This document shows, piece by piece, positions 32,401 through 45,740 of a stretch of 64,000 bases of DNA (the first letter of the stretch is position 1; every line of letters begins with the position of its first letter). This stretch comes from Acridotheres tristis. Taxonomy: Eukaryota > Chordata > Aves > Passeriformes > Sturnidae. Location of the stretch: the NCBI GenBank assembly GCA_037013685.1, contig CM072884.1:558001-622000 (forward strand). The letters run 5' to 3'. Position numbers and translations under genes: made by a program. Under the pieces are notes generated by a model that was not told the origin of the DNA, searched no databases, and worked only from the letters and a program-made list of their open reading frames with translations.

Positions 32401-35400
32401 TATGCACTATATTTCCTGCTGAGGTACAAAAAGGGCTTAAAGCTTTAAGTATTTGACTTTCACTTGAGTTCACATCACACCACGCTATTTTAAGGGACAG
32501 AGAAGCCCAGGTATCCCCAGGAAACACAGGAGCTGTTGTCTAAATTACAAGTGTGGCATCACTGAAGTGCACACCAGGACTGGAAGAGACACGTACCAGC
32601 TAAAAGCAAAAGCTTTGGAGTCGGGCAGCTCAGGAAGAGGTTGGATAAACCCCTGAACCAGCCATCCCAGTACTTTTCTGTTTTGGCCAGTTCGATTCTC
32701 CACGTGTATAAATGCTCCTTCTTTGTCTGCAGGGAGGAGAGAGAGCTCTGCATTAGAGATCAGTAGAACAGCAGAGAGAAAACCAACTCAGGGAGCCACT
32801 TGGAAATGCATACATATATAGATACAAAAAAATTAAAAATACTGGCTCCCTCTGGTGGATTACACACTTCCAGGGATGACGCTCCTTGTTTCCAAATCAA
32901 AGTACATGAGTAGGGAACAAGAAAGTCAACAAGAGCTACACCAAGAGGAGAAGAGCTTTCAGGAGAAGACTGCAGGATTCAGGGCAATCAATTTGCTATT
33001 TTTTACTGACACAAATAGCTCACAAATTGTCTGAACATTTGGGCTTGGCTCTTGTCCAGTTTTCTCTCCCTGGAGTGGCTCCCTTTCATGTCAAAATGAT
33101 TTGGATAACCACAGGTGACAGCTCTTGCAGGGGAAGCTGAAAACACAGCAACAAACTCTCTACCTCTGTGTCATCCTCTTTCTTCCTTTTGTTGACAGAG
33201 CCTCCCCCTTCCTCATCCTCATCCTCCTCCTCCTCTTCCTCAATAATTCCCTCTACTATGGCTTTAGGGCATTCAGGACTGGCAGGCCCTTCACACCTGT
33301 GAAAATAAAATCAGAAACTGATTCCCTGACAAAAGAAAAAGCTCCAAAACACCACCCAGGATTAAACCACAGGTGTTCATCAATTTTGCTTGCAGAAATT
33401 TTCATTTTCAAGTGCACTTATGTAGCAGTGGTATTGTAAAACAGAAAAAAAAAGATTTTAAAATAATAAATAAAATAAACCAAAGGCCACCTACTGTTTG
33501 ACTTGACCAACCATAGAAACTCTGGCAGATTCGAGATTTCTTATCTGTCCACTTTTTACACTAGGAAAAAAAATAATCAGAAGACAGAAATATTTACTGA
33601 AGAGATTCAAGAATCAGCAGGCCCAGAAGCAGGAGTTAAACTCCTCTACAGCTCAGGATTTCCCCAAACTATTCCCAAAGCTCCTGCCCTAAGACTGAAC
33701 AGAGTGGCTCAAGCTAAATTTATGTGAACCTGCCGTTGTCACTGTAACTGTGACAAAGAGGGAGAAGTGCTAGTGGGGAAACAGTGCAACAGGGTTAAAC
33801 CCAGGGCAGGGAGCTGGGACCTCGAGGGCCTATGAACAGCCAAATTATATAAACTTTATTTCCTTCCAAAGTCAACCTACAAAAACAACCGACTGGAGAC
33901 ACTGAGCCCAAGATTTACCTCCACTCAATGGCATTCTCAAGTGACTTGAATGTTTTGGGACGACTCCTTAGGAAGTTCTGCATGCTGTTCAAGGCATCCA
34001 TGGCTGTACCTAAAAGCAAATGGCATCATCTTCATCAACTTCATGGCCTCTGATGAAATCACTGCCACATCCCTCTATACTAAACTGGCTGCAACACCCT
34101 CAGAGAGAGCTGGAGCTCCCCAGTGATTTAATGCTGCTAAGGAAAGTACAGGTTAGTATTTCCAAGCCAACAGCCATATTGGAAAATTACTATTTGAATA
34201 GGTAGGATGTTCAGACAGTAAGAGAAAGCAGCAACCATTTATCAGCACCAAGCATTACAGCAAAAGCCATCCTCTTCTCCACCAAGGAAGTGTTTCAAAG
34301 AAATTAGTGCCACGGTCTAACTGACAAGGTGGTGTTAGCTCATAGGTTTGACTCAATGATCTCCAAAGTCTTTTCCAACCTAGCTGATTCTCTGATTCTG
34401 TGACATTAGCAGAAAAAGCAAACAGAGGGCAGACCTGGAAAAAGGAAAAGGAGGGGTCACACCGCTAAGATTTTTGTGTGCACAGGATCTGTTAGGAGGA
34501 CGGAATGGGCTTAAAAATGGAGCAAACCGTTCTGTATGCAGGGATTTGGGGCTAAGGGAAGGAAGGCAGAAGCCCAGCTGAGGGGCTGGGAGGGCACCCA
34601 CACTCACCTTCCACGACGTCGATCATGCAGAGCCCCAGCAGGCTGGGCACCAGGTTGGCCACGGCCGTGTGCACGGCGATGGCGCCCCCCATGCTGTGCC
34701 CGATCAGCATGATGGGCGGGGGCAGGTCCCCGTACAGCGCCTCCACCACGTTGCCCACGTCTCTGCAAAGGGACAGCAAAGCCTGCGTGGCACCTCCGCC
34801 TCCACGGCAGCACAGGGGACACACCCTGAGCTGGACTCTCTGAACCCGCAGGCAGCAGACACCTTTATTCTCCTGTCTCTGCTTCATCTTAGGAAACCCT
34901 GCAAGCCAATGCCTTCCTGAACATCCATGTAATTTCTCTTGTTATTAACGCAATCCTCATTTAAAATATGTTACTTTAAAAGACATTAAAGCAACCTGGT
35001 CTAGTAGAAGGTGTTCCTGCCCATGTGGAGGAAATTTAGAGTCCCTTACAGCCCAAATTCTGTGATTCCTTGTAGAAAACATTTTAGGCTGACACTTGCT
35101 GGTGGGAATGTTAAATAAAAGGTGAGAAAAAGCTGTCAGATCATCTTGCATGGAAGCACTAACCAAGATATTCATTGTTCTTAAAAAAGAAACTGGAATT
35201 AGAGAGAGAAAAATAACTGGGCCCTACTGACCACGGCAAAGGTGAACAACACTGAGAAAGAGCAAAAGGACTGAGACTCTGTAGAGCAGATGTCACAAGT
35301 CAAGGGGCAACTTCCCCATCCTTCCCATAAGGCACCCACTGTTAAACTGAAGCTGTCACTTCTTGACACTTTTCCCAGGATGGGAGAGCTGGCTGGTATG

Positions 35401-38400
35401 ATTCTCAAACCCCAAAACAGCAGCACAGCTAACAACTGAAATCTGCTGAGGAGCAGTCTGAAGACACCCCCACAACTGGCTTTCCTGGCTACAACCATTC
35501 AGAGGAGCCAGAGAACTGAGCAGTACTGAAAACGGAAAACAGGTGAAAAAAATGAACAGGTTGACCAGCTTGTTTGCTCGGCTAGAGAAAACTACTTGAG
35601 GATTTGATTTAAAAGAACAAACAGGAACACTAGCTATAATTTAAGGCTCTTATTTAAAAGATATTCAGGACTAAGTTGGAAGCGCATTGCTAAGATGAGG
35701 GGAAGGTTTCAAAACAAAAGGAACTTGCTTTCCCCCCACAGCACTGCTGCTCCAGATCTAAAATATTCTAATTATTTAATCCAGCATCTCCTCAGGACAG
35801 TTACACATCAGGATCTGACAAGGCATAAGCAGCAGGAATAAGGTATACAATGGAAGTCAGAATACATTTCACACATGGCCTCCCTTTAACAAACCAAGTG
35901 GATTTGTCCATGGGAAGGTTACAAAATCCTTCATCATTTAGTTGTAGTCACAGCAAAGAGTCTCTTTGTACTAAATATGGGTAGAACATAATGTGCTTAG
36001 CAGTGAGTATTTGCTTTTCTTACAGTTTTGTCGAGAGGGGGATGGATTTGCATGCCAAAGCGGGTCATGACAGTTTGAAAAAGCAATTCTGTGCTTGAAA
36101 ATCCTATCTGTGATCCAGACTTCGGGGGTGTTACCAGGCCAATGTGGGCCCCCTCTGAACTCTCACTCCAAGGGTTGAGAAGGGTCAAACTGGTGATTTC
36201 AGCCTGAAATACCCCATGGATGTCTAAGGAAAGCATTCCACCTCCATTAGGAACTCTTCAGCATGTTGCAGGGTTAAAGTGCTCACTGTTTAAAATCTCA
36301 GGGTACTCAGAGAACAACTCCAGTTCTTGGAATCTGACTCAGCTGGGAGAGACTGCATTTCAAACTGTCCCCGAATGGAAGGAAAGAAGGGATAACTACC
36401 AGAATCACTTGAAATTAAACTATCTTCCAGCTCCTTTGAATGAAGGCTGTGTGCCCTCAAGTAGTTTATTGTTCAGCCAAGGAAAGAAAATGGAGGTTTG
36501 TGAAAAGGGAAACAAGCATAAGTTTCCTTACTTTGACATAGTCTCTGCAGACAGATCTTCAGGATTCCTTACTTTTGTTTCTCCTGAAAAAAACCCAACC
36601 CAAGTTAAGTTCACTTAAGTTGAAAAACTTCAGGCCCCTCAGGACTTAGAGCAGTGATGATACAAAGCTTTTAGGCATAGATAGGAAGAGCAAGCCTACT
36701 GCAATGAACATTAATAATTAAGGAACACAGAATTAACAGGAACACTTGTACTATGGGTAGGAAACACTGCCTATAACTGTTCTTTATGGATCTTAAAATG
36801 AAAGAACAGTCGTTATTTCTCATGGCAAACACCACCTGTAGGTTATGGAAATATGAAATAGGGCTTGGTGGAAGGAAGTAGTCCATCCACAGAAAAGTTC
36901 AGGGGGTCTCAGCTTCTGACAGAAGCCACTCTTCCATCCCTGCTTTTGAATCAAAATTGGGATTCCTTAAGGAGGTTTTGCTAGTCATCCTGTGAGGAAT
37001 TCACTGCATCTCCTTTAAAAAATGGGAGCGTGTAACACGCTGATTTGACTCCAGATTTATTTCTTTGACTTACCATGGCCTCGGAGGTCTAAAGCCACAA
37101 TCCTACACTGGATCCTGTTAATAATTGCAGACTGCAAGGAGAGACAAAGAGAATACGGTTTGCAAAGTGGGATTAGCAACTCCCTAAAAACCCTTCACAG
37201 CCACCAAAATGGCTGAAGCTGGATTGGATGGGGTGTTACAAACAAAAATATTCCATAGGACTGTCCTTCATGGGCCAAAGCCTCATCCTTGTGCCACTGT
37301 TAACGTGGACAGTTATTTCACTGTGTTTAAGACATGATGTGGCTTTCCTGGGATCACAAATTCAAGCCCTGCAGCACCTCTGGAAACTGGAACAGCAGTG
37401 AGATTATGGACACCAAAGGGATTCCCTTGCTTTTCAAACCCTACACGGTACAAAATTGCTCTTGGCTCCATGGCTGACATGGAGGTGAAGCAGCTGCTTT
37501 GCAGTGCCTGTTCAGTTTGCTCTTAAAGAATAGAATTTTACAGGCTGATATGTATAAAAATTGCTTAGTCCAAAGAGGTCAGGGGGAACAGCTGAGGAAT
37601 CTTTTTAAGGTAAGGCCTAACATAATAATTGCAACACAATTATGGCTCTATTTGTCCCTGACAGATCCATTTCACTAAGTTATTTCAGGCATCACAGGGA
37701 AGTGGCATGTTTTGTTGATAGAAGACGTTGGTGTTAAGGAATCATTGATTATTTAAATACCAGCCTGGCAGAAGTGGGGGAATTTGCTGAGGGATTCTCA
37801 GTAGAACCACCTACACAATTGGCAAAAGCTACCCGGACCTGAAAGGTACCCAGTCCTCTTATTTTGATTTTCCAGCTATTTAGTTCTTAAATGACTGAAG
37901 CAGTAGCTTTCCCCAAACCCACTAAATGCACAGAGTAGTTTGGACAGCCCAAACCCTCCATCTGCAAGGTGCCCATGCCCCTAAGCAATAACCCCAAGCA
38001 CACAGAGACAATATTGTTATCTTTTAGAATACTGTTTTCCCACGTTTCTCAGAGATGAATGGATAACTGCCTTCCACACTCAGAGAGCTCCATTTCCACA
38101 CATTTATTTCTATAGAGCAGCAGCTTTACTTACAGTAAACACAGCCCAGGACAGAGCAGAGTGGCCTCCACCATGTAACAGCAACAAGACAGGCCCCTCC
38201 AACCCACTTTTGTAAATTCGAAAAGTGTATGAACAGTTAAGGACATTTCACAGAGTTACTTCAAAGCACTAGAATTAATTTTGGAGCTTCCAATAGCCAA
38301 CAGTATTTTATTTCTATTCTTCATTTCTCTGACCAACAGGAATATTCAAGCATTACCTGGACAAAAATGTAACTCAATTTAAGCTTCAAGAGTTGTATTC

Positions 38401-41400
38401 CTGCTGCCCAGGTTTTCTTCCCTCCCACTCTGTAATTTACTCATCTCCTGTCCTTTTCTCCCTGGGCACAACAGGGAAATGAACTAAGAGAAAACTAGAA
38501 ATCCATTACTAAAAAAGATAGTTATTTTTTACACAGGCAAGATAATGACAGGACAAGGGAATGGTTTTAAACTAGAAGAGGGGAGATTTAGGTTCAATGT
38601 TCATAAGAAATTGTTCCCTGTGAGGGTGGGCAGGCCCTGGCACAGCGTGCCCAGAGCAGCTGTGGCTGCCCCTGGATCCCTGGAAGTCTCCAAGGCCAGG
38701 CTGGACATTGGGGGTTGGAGCAACCTCGGGTAGTGGAAGGTGTCCCTGCCCATGGCAGGGTGTGGCACTGGGTGAGCTTTAAGGTCTCTCCCAAAACAAA
38801 CCATGCTCTGGTGACTCCATGATTCATGAGGGGCACCTCATCCACATTTGATGAAGGGCTGTGCACTCCCCCAGGGGTTTAATATAAAATAAAAAGGGTA
38901 ATAGACCTATTTGGATAGGTTGTATATAGAAGCATCCCAAATTCAAGGAAATCTTAGTTGTGTGGGATTTATGCTGCTCCCTTCAGCAGAAGCTTGAGAT
39001 GCCATATGAAAGGCTGTGGACAGATGTGAACTGTGGAAGCAGCTGAATGAATGACTGGGTTGGTGCCCACTGCTCTGCCCCAGGGACCTGGTCAGAGCTC
39101 CAGCACACGCCCTTTGTGGACAAACCCCAGCTGATGAAGTGACTTGTCTCATGTGTTGGTCACAGTTTCAGGCACTGAACAGAGATCTCACACCTCTCAG
39201 TATGTTTGGAGAGAAGTAACTTGGAAATCTGGTTTTCCTAATGGCATTCCTATCCTGAAGAGAAAACAGCTGCAGAAGAATCTCTGGCTGGCACAGCCAG
39301 AAGACACTGATGGCATCACAACCTCTTCCTTGGCCAGAAATCTGGAAGTATTTATTCACATCTACATGTTTCTGTCGAGGTTTATCTGTTGTACTGCTGC
39401 TATTAATCCTGAGCAGACAGTTCACTGATTGCCACAGATAACCACTGAATTGTAGTTAATAAAAATCTATGAACAGCTTTAGTCCTGACATGGTTTGAAT
39501 TAGAAGAACCTGATGAGTGTTTCTCTGCAAAATATGCTATTGAACTGTTGGAAACACTTTTTTAAAATTAATGATTACTAAAGAAGCAGTATCAGGAACT
39601 GGCCTTGCTAGGTACAGTTTAACTGTCAGTCTAGAAGGGATAGTTCTAAATACTGACACTGAACTCTGCAAGAGACGTAATGGAAGATGAGAAGGGACAC
39701 ATGAAAAAGCTGAAAAAGCCCAATAAACTGAACAAAATGTGATACCCCCCCAGTTTCTGAGATTATGACAAGTTCAATATGAAATAAAAAGGATATATCC
39801 TTGCCAGTGTCATTTTCTACCACAACGTCCTCCATAGACTCAAAGTACTGGCTCCAAAGCACTGGTGAAAAATCACGCTTTCTTCCAGGGCTGCAAAACA
39901 GGAAAAATTCCATAAGAAAGAGTTATTTTTAAAGTCTTCCACTGAAATTGGCATCCAGGCCTCCTCTCACTGAAGAGAACATGCTGATGTTACACAACAG
40001 TTCACACTGGAAGCAAACGAAGCATCAGTGAAATTCCCATGCAACCACAATATTCAGAATTTTATTGTCAGTGAAGAAATCCTCCCCTTTTTTCCCTCCC
40101 TATTGAGGAAATGTAGTGGAAACAGAGAAAAGAGTATTTTCCTCATCAAGTAATTCCAAGGAAGACTGAACAATGGTGATTTAGACTCCACAGACCCAAG
40201 CCAAGGGAATATAAACAGAGCAGTGATACTGTCCCAGTACAACCTCCGAGTTTGCAGTGACCCATGGACAAAAGGTGCCCAGCTGACAAACCAATTTATG
40301 TTTTGCTTCCTTCAAAAGGTGCAGCTGTGCCCTCTCCTTGTACTCCCATTACTGACAAAAGACTCTGCAATGAGAATTTTCCTGATGACTCAGTTGATGC
40401 AGAATTTGTTTCTCAGGCTGGTATTTACTCAGTAAGGCTAAAAGAGTAGTGCTTAATTTTGGAAGTGGCATAATTAGCTTCAATTCGAGCCCAGGATACA
40501 GGATGAGTAACAGTGCACCATTTTAACCATGTTTTTGCACTTCAACTCTTCTGGGGGAGGCAGGCAGGCAGCACAGAATATTAAAATCAAGCATGGGCGT
40601 GAGGGGTGAAAGACCTTCATAGCAGAAAAATCCCTGCTGAAGAAGTTTCTCTGGAATTCTTTGCTTCCTAAAGAAATAGAAAATAACAGACAAAGCAGCT
40701 TTTCAATTTTGGAGAAACAAAATTTCTGGTTCCCCTGGTGTTTCTAGGATATGAAACATAAACCAGCCACCCCCTGAATGGACCAAATTCCCTCCTGTGG
40801 GCTTCCAGACTTCTTGTCAAATCTCAATTAAATAAAATGAGATGTCACACACCTACATAAATCCAGAAAATACTAATCTCTTTTACTGCCTCAGCTTAAT
40901 CTCATTCTCTGATCAAGGAAAAAAATATCACATTCAAAGCTTAATTTTTCCCTGGAAGCCATCCCAGCCCTGATCACATGCTCTCTCCATACCAGTTCTG
41001 GTTCTTTCTGGAGATGGAGAGAACTGCCTACAGCTTGGATGATTTCCCTTCTCTGGTTTTTTAATAGGTAGGATGTGCAGTTAGCAAAAATAAATTCCAT
41101 CACCCTTTCAAAATGCAGCATATCAACTGCAGTCAGACTTTTGCACAGCGTGTTACAGCTGGTTTTGGGTTCCATTGCCCTGAGCAATTCCAGGTGATCA
41201 GTAAATATTGTCATCTGCCTGGCTACACCCCTTCCCACATAATCCATAAGTCTGGTGAGCAGCAGGAACTCCCTGCTAACCCAGCCCCTGCACTACAGTG
41301 GCACCTGAAATCTGTAAGGAAATTCTCTTACCTATAGGAGAGGCAGAGCTCGTGCTGACTGACTGTGCCATGCTGCATGAAGAGCTAGGGCTGTGTGCCA

Positions 41401-44400
41401 AATGAACCCATGTTTGTGGAAGGAGGGCTACAGGATGGACAGCCACTGTCACACAGGGGAACACGGCAGCCTCTAGGCTGGTGCCAAGAATAAACCTTTC
41501 ACCAGAGCAGGCTGCTCCAAGCCACATCCAGCCTGCCCTTGGACACTTGTGAGGATGAGAAGTTTTGCGTCTCCTTCGAGTGCCATTTCTGACAGCAGAG
41601 ATCAATGCTAGAATTTTCCAGCAAGAGGCAGGCAGATGAGGATCCAAGGCAGATCCGTGGAGAGATCTCATGAACTGCAAGAGGAATCCATACAACCAAG
41701 GCAGAGCCCTTCCCTAGGAGCTTGCCACACCCCGATGCGTTTAGCAATGCTTCAAATTAACAAGAGCAAACACCCCCGGAGTAAATGTTAGTAGTTGGGT
41801 CATACATGAAGTGTCTGGGAAATACATATAGCAGATCTCGTATGTTTGCAAGGGAATTGGAGCAGAAAGTGAAGAGGAGCTGGGAATTAAAAACTATCAT
41901 CATCTCTGATGCAGATACGTGTCCATCATGGCTTAAAACAAAATACTCGTCTCCAAGCAATGCTGAGGAAACATGAGTGACCTCAGGTTTAACACTGAAC
42001 CCCCAAAAGGGCAGAATAAACGTGCAGTTTCCTACAAAATCTCAGGTAACCACAGAGGGCCGAGCAAAAACATTCCTCCAAAGAAAAGAATCTTTGATTT
42101 TGAATTTTTCTAGAGCTGCTTTTTTTACTGAAGCACCAACACACGTTCAAAATTAGAAGTGTGCCCAATAAACAGCAGCTGTGGTTTTACACCTTCCTAT
42201 GCTGAAGTCATATTTTGCTGACCAATATTTAAGCTGACAGAACTAATTACAGCTCTTTAAAGTATCCAGCAAGCCAAAACAAAAATGGATCTGACATAGT
42301 AACTTTTCTAGAATGATCCTTAAACTCCAAGCCAGATAGCCAGCATATTAAACTGGAATTACAAAAAAAATTCTGGGCATCCTCTGCAGATGTTTTATCC
42401 TATTGTGCAGTTTGTTCTCTTTATCATGTCCTCAATTCCTTGGACACCCACATGGCTCAGCAAATCTCTCCCCACTTTTTTAAGGGGTTTTCTTTCAGAT
42501 ATTTTCCTAAAATAAAAAAAAGATTGCACCAAGCAGAAGGAACCATTTTCAGAAAGTCTTTTTCTGCTGAGAGCCCCTATTTAAAAACTACTAAAGCAAA
42601 TATAGAACAAGTGCATGAATCAAGAGATTTCATTCTCGCATCATATTTGAACCTAACCAAATCAAACATCATCTACAAGTAAGAACTGCCACGGCTGACA
42701 AGTTGTATTTAGAAATTCTAAAAATTGACAAGGACAGTATCTTAAGCCTTGCCTTAGAGATGCTGAATATATAAAATGTTTTTTTTTTTATTAAAAGGAT
42801 TGCAAGGGGAAAAAATGGATTAAAAAGGAAAAAATGAGTTGGAATTTCCATGGTTGAATTACACAGATCTGATCCGATCATGCCCTTCTAGATAATTAAA
42901 AGATCTTCAGAGATTGTACATGATTTTTACTCACACATTGGAAAGAAGCAGCAAACTGACTTTCACTTTTAAATCCTATCCGGGTGCTTAACTCTGAATG
43001 AGCAAAAAACAAAAGGCAAAAAACAAGACAGGAAATGCAGAAGCTGCTACAGCTGTTGGGATCTGCTGCTGTGGGTCTGGGGCCTCTTGATCCACCAGTG
43101 ACTCTACAAAAGAATCAGGCCATAAAGCCTGATTTTGTTTCCATTTCAGCAGAGCAATTTGAAGGAATCCCTTGCAACATGCAGGCAATTCCCAACTCGG
43201 CCCTGGCCATGAGCACTCCTTAAAGAAATGGATGCTGAATTCCTCTCAGTGGCTGAGTTTCAGGTATTGGAAAGAGCCTTTTGGAACCATCATTTCATTG
43301 GACAGTTCTGCTGGAGAGCACTTAAATCCAGGGAGGAGAGGACTGTGCTAGCAAAGCAGGAATCGATGCCACGTGCTATGAAATACAGTGAAATTCCAGT
43401 CACACAGCCCATGCTCCCACTAAACCCAGTCCAAACTGTATCACAGGAGCCATGCTGGATATCAGGGAAAATCCCTTCCCTAAAAGGGTCTGTCCAGCCC
43501 TGGCACAGCTGCCCAGGGCAGTGGTGAGTCCTGATCCCTGGAGGGATTTAAAGCCATGTGGATGTGGCACTTGGGGACATGGGATAGTGGTGGCCTTGGC
43601 AGTGCTGGGGGAACGGTTGGACTCCAAGATCTTAGAGGGCTTTTCCAACCTGAACAATTCCATGATTCAATTTGCTTTGGCCAGTTTGACTTCTCAAATG
43701 AGACTCTCCCACAGTGAGACATTAGAAAGGGATTGTACTGAAAAATAGCAAAAATAGAAAAAGCTAGAAGCAAGTTTATTTTCATATGTTTAAATGCAGC
43801 AACAGGTGCCATTTTTTACGAGTTACTGAAACACACACCTTTTAACAGCATATTACCAAAAAAATGTATGACTTTATTTCGGTTAAGAAGTCCTCAGTAA
43901 ATTATACTTTTCTGAAGCAATCTCACATGCTTGACCCTGTGCTTCTCAAGGTCTGCTTTCAGCCACACCACAGTCACATTAAGATGACCTGCATGGTGGA
44001 AAATAAAAGGAAATATAAAGAAAGTGCCCAACACACCAGTCAGGATTTAGCCATGGAAAAATCAAATTGCTGGCACTCTTGGATATTAAGTTTAAATCCA
44101 TTTCTTTAACAGAGCCTGGCTTGCAATTCAAGAAATTGAAAGCGCAGAAGTAAATCACATTTATAAATGTGAGATGCTTAATGCAGCAAATAGATGTTTT
44201 CCTAAGTTTAGTTATTGGTGCTCCCTGTAAAAGTTTGAATTCTGAAGGACTATTTCAGTGCAGCCCTGTACATCTGCCAGCACTGTAAATCACTCTGTGT
44301 TTTCCTTGTACAACTAATCCCATTCTCTTTTGGTGGAATTCTCTTCAAGGGGAATCTTGCACTTGTTTGTACTGAACTGAACTTTGATAAGGCTTAAGCT

Positions 44401-45740
44401 AAACTTTCTGTCCCACTTCCTCTTGTCTCCCTTTTCACAGAAGCCCCAAGACCCTCTGGATGAGGCCATTCCATGTTGGATGTGCAGTGCCTCCACAACA
44501 GGAACATCACCTGTAAAGGGATTTACTGGGTGGCAAACTGGTAAATCGAAAATACAGCTGTGCTGTGCAACCACAGCATGATTATTAACTACTCCCCACT
44601 GCTTCCAAGGGAAGAATTCCAGGGGAATTCTTCATCCTTAACTGCAACACTGGATTTTGTATCAGTGCTCTCTGAAAGCTTTTGAAAAAGAAAAAAAGAG
44701 GTTTATAAGTCAACAGAATATAAACTTTGATTCGTAATCATTTCCCTAACAGCGTTTACAACCCCTCCAATGCATGGTAAGAGAGAAGAATGATATAAGT
44801 TATTACATGTTACACCCTTAGACACCGGTCAGACTTCTCCCACAGCTCCCAAAATGTGCTCTCAACCCCCACTTAAAGTATCGCAGACTTTTCCATCATG
44901 TGGAAAAGCAGATGTAAACTGGGATTGAAGTCAAAGAGCTCACCTACTCCACATAGGTGCCTGTGGCTGAGAAGTCTCGTTTCAAAGATTTATGGAATAT
45001 TGTGACTTGGAAAGGGACCCACCACAAGGATTATGAAAGTCCAACTCCAGCTTAAGAATTCAGCTCTGAGATTTTTCAACACCTCTCTCCCCAGCGACAC
45101 TCTGAGGTACCACCCAGACATCGTGCCTGACCCGTCCTCCAAACAGTGATGGCAACAGGACTGGCAGAAGAGGGCTGCAGAGTTGATCCCAGCACCTGCC
45201 ACCTTCCCTGAGGATACTGAGGATACTCTGGGCAGTGAGACCTCAGCAGCTGGAGAAGCCGGATCCAGATGTCGTTCTCCTGGCGCACTGGGAAGCAGGA
45301 CCAACTCTCCCTCCAGACCCCGTAAGAATGACCACCCCTCGCTCCAGATCCCCCAGCAATGACCATTCCCTCTGTCCAGAACCCCAGTACGAGTCCCCCT
45401 CCCTCCAGAACCCTCGATAATGATCATTCCCTGTCCAGATCCCCGATAATGACCATTCCCTGTCCAGATCCCCGATAATGACCATTCCCTGTTTCCAGAT
45501 CCCCGATAATGACCATTCCCTGTCCAGATCCCCCATGACGAGCCCCCCTCCCTCCAGATCCTCCGCTCCGTTGTAACCTTTCCCCCCGATCTCCCCCCGC
45601 CACCCCGATCTCTGCATCCGCCCCTGCCCTTCCTCCGCCTACCCCATGCGCATCTTGGACCCGGACTGGCCGCCGCCGCCGGGCAACGGGGGCCGAGGCG
45701 GGAGGCGGCCCAGATGCAGCTGCTTCTCCAGGGCAGACAT
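29489..45740 (-). CDS. PPME1: PPME1, protein phosphatase methylesterase 1 (complete)
   Basis: Fourteen coding exons in transcript order: 45740-45643, 39890-39797, 38226-38134, 37131-37074, 36583-36532, 34762-34608, 34009-33919, 33560-33495, 33296-33164, 32726-32597, 32166-32122, 31329-31265, 30226-30159 and 29507-29489; 388 residues against 386 in human. PME-1 is an alpha/beta-hydrolase that removes the C-terminal Leu309 methyl ester of the PP2A catalytic subunit and inactivates the enzyme. Seen: oxyanion-region HGGGHS; nucleophile elbow GHSMGG with Ser155; Asp180 in CMIDVVEG; His351 in CGHAVHEDAP; and an acidic loop in exon 9 (EEEEEEDEDEE) followed by KRKKEDD. The last coding exon is only 19 nt and ends CVFPAC (CVFPGC in human). 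Intron 2 is AT-AC. It is head-to-head with C2CD3. Every exon phase closes, so the model is secure. Confidence 0.97.
30518..30640 (-). mobile_element. CR1 LINE 3' fragment (PPME1 intron)
   Basis: GGAATGGTTTGGGCTGGGAG, AGCTCATCCAGTTCCAACCC and CTCCAAACCCCGTCCAACC. Confidence 0.9.
34345..34402 (+). mobile_element. CR1 LINE 3' tip (PPME1 intron)
   Basis: TTTGACTCAATGATCTCCAA, TTTTCCAACCTAGCTGATTC and TGATTCTGTG. Confidence 0.8.
34990..35070 (+). mobile_element. CR1 LINE 3' fragment (PPME1 intron)
   Basis: GCAACCTGGTCTAGTAGAAG, GTGTTCCTGCCCATG and AGCCCAAATTCTGTGATTCC. Confidence 0.82.
38227..39796 (-). other. PPME1: U12-type AT-AC intron (PPME1 intron 2)
   Basis: Read on the minus strand, the donor is ATATCCTTTT straight after GGCAAGGAT. 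The acceptor is TCCTTAACTGTTCATAC before ACTTTTCGA, with the TCCTTAAC branch site at 38236-38243. Joining GAT|ACT gives G-K-D-T-F-R-I-Y, as in mammalian PME-1. No GT-AG alternative fits. Confidence 0.93.
38545..38825 (+). mobile_element. CR1 LINE 3' fragment, among the longest in the window (PPME1 AT-AC intron)
   Basis: ATGACAGGACAAGGGAATGG, GAGGTGGGCAG-like GAGGGTGGGCAGGCCCTGG, CTCCAAGGCCAGGCTGGACA, CCCTGCCCATGGCAGGGTGT and GACTCCATGATTC. Confidence 0.93.
41498..41552 (-). mobile_element. CR1 LINE scrap (PPME1 intron 1)
   Basis: GCAGGCTGCTCCAAGCCACA, then TCCAGCCTGCCCTTGGACAC. Confidence 0.7.
43455..43675 (+). mobile_element. CR1 LINE 3' fragment (PPME1 intron 1)
   Basis: GGTCTGTCCAGCCCTGGCAC, GATGTGGCACTTGGGGACAT, GTGGTGGCCTTGGCAGTGCT and CAACCTGAACAATTCCATG. 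Confidence 0.92.
45330..45565 (-). repeat. ~29-bp minisatellite in PPME1 intron 1
   Basis: About eight copies built on CCAGATCCCCGATAATGACC followed by ATTCCCTGT. The central copies (45420-45530) are nearly identical and the outer ones diverged. Confidence 0.9.

Larger units (their letters stand above)
39891..45642 (-). other. PPME1 intron 1 (5.75 kb)
   Basis: Non-coding. It holds a CR1 scrap at 41.5 kb, a longer CR1 at 43.46-43.68 kb and a minisatellite at 45.33-45.57 kb beside exon 1. No other exon was recognised. Confidence 0.8.

Noticed and set aside
34552..34607. PPME1 exon 6 frame continuing past 34608
   Set aside because: It crosses a GTGAGT donor; exon 7 supplies the conserved TAMDALNSMQNF.
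36532..36580. PPME1 exon 5 starting three bases later (acceptor GGAG)
   Set aside because: It would delete the Gly of the conserved HGETK; the TTTTCAG acceptor at 36584 restores it.
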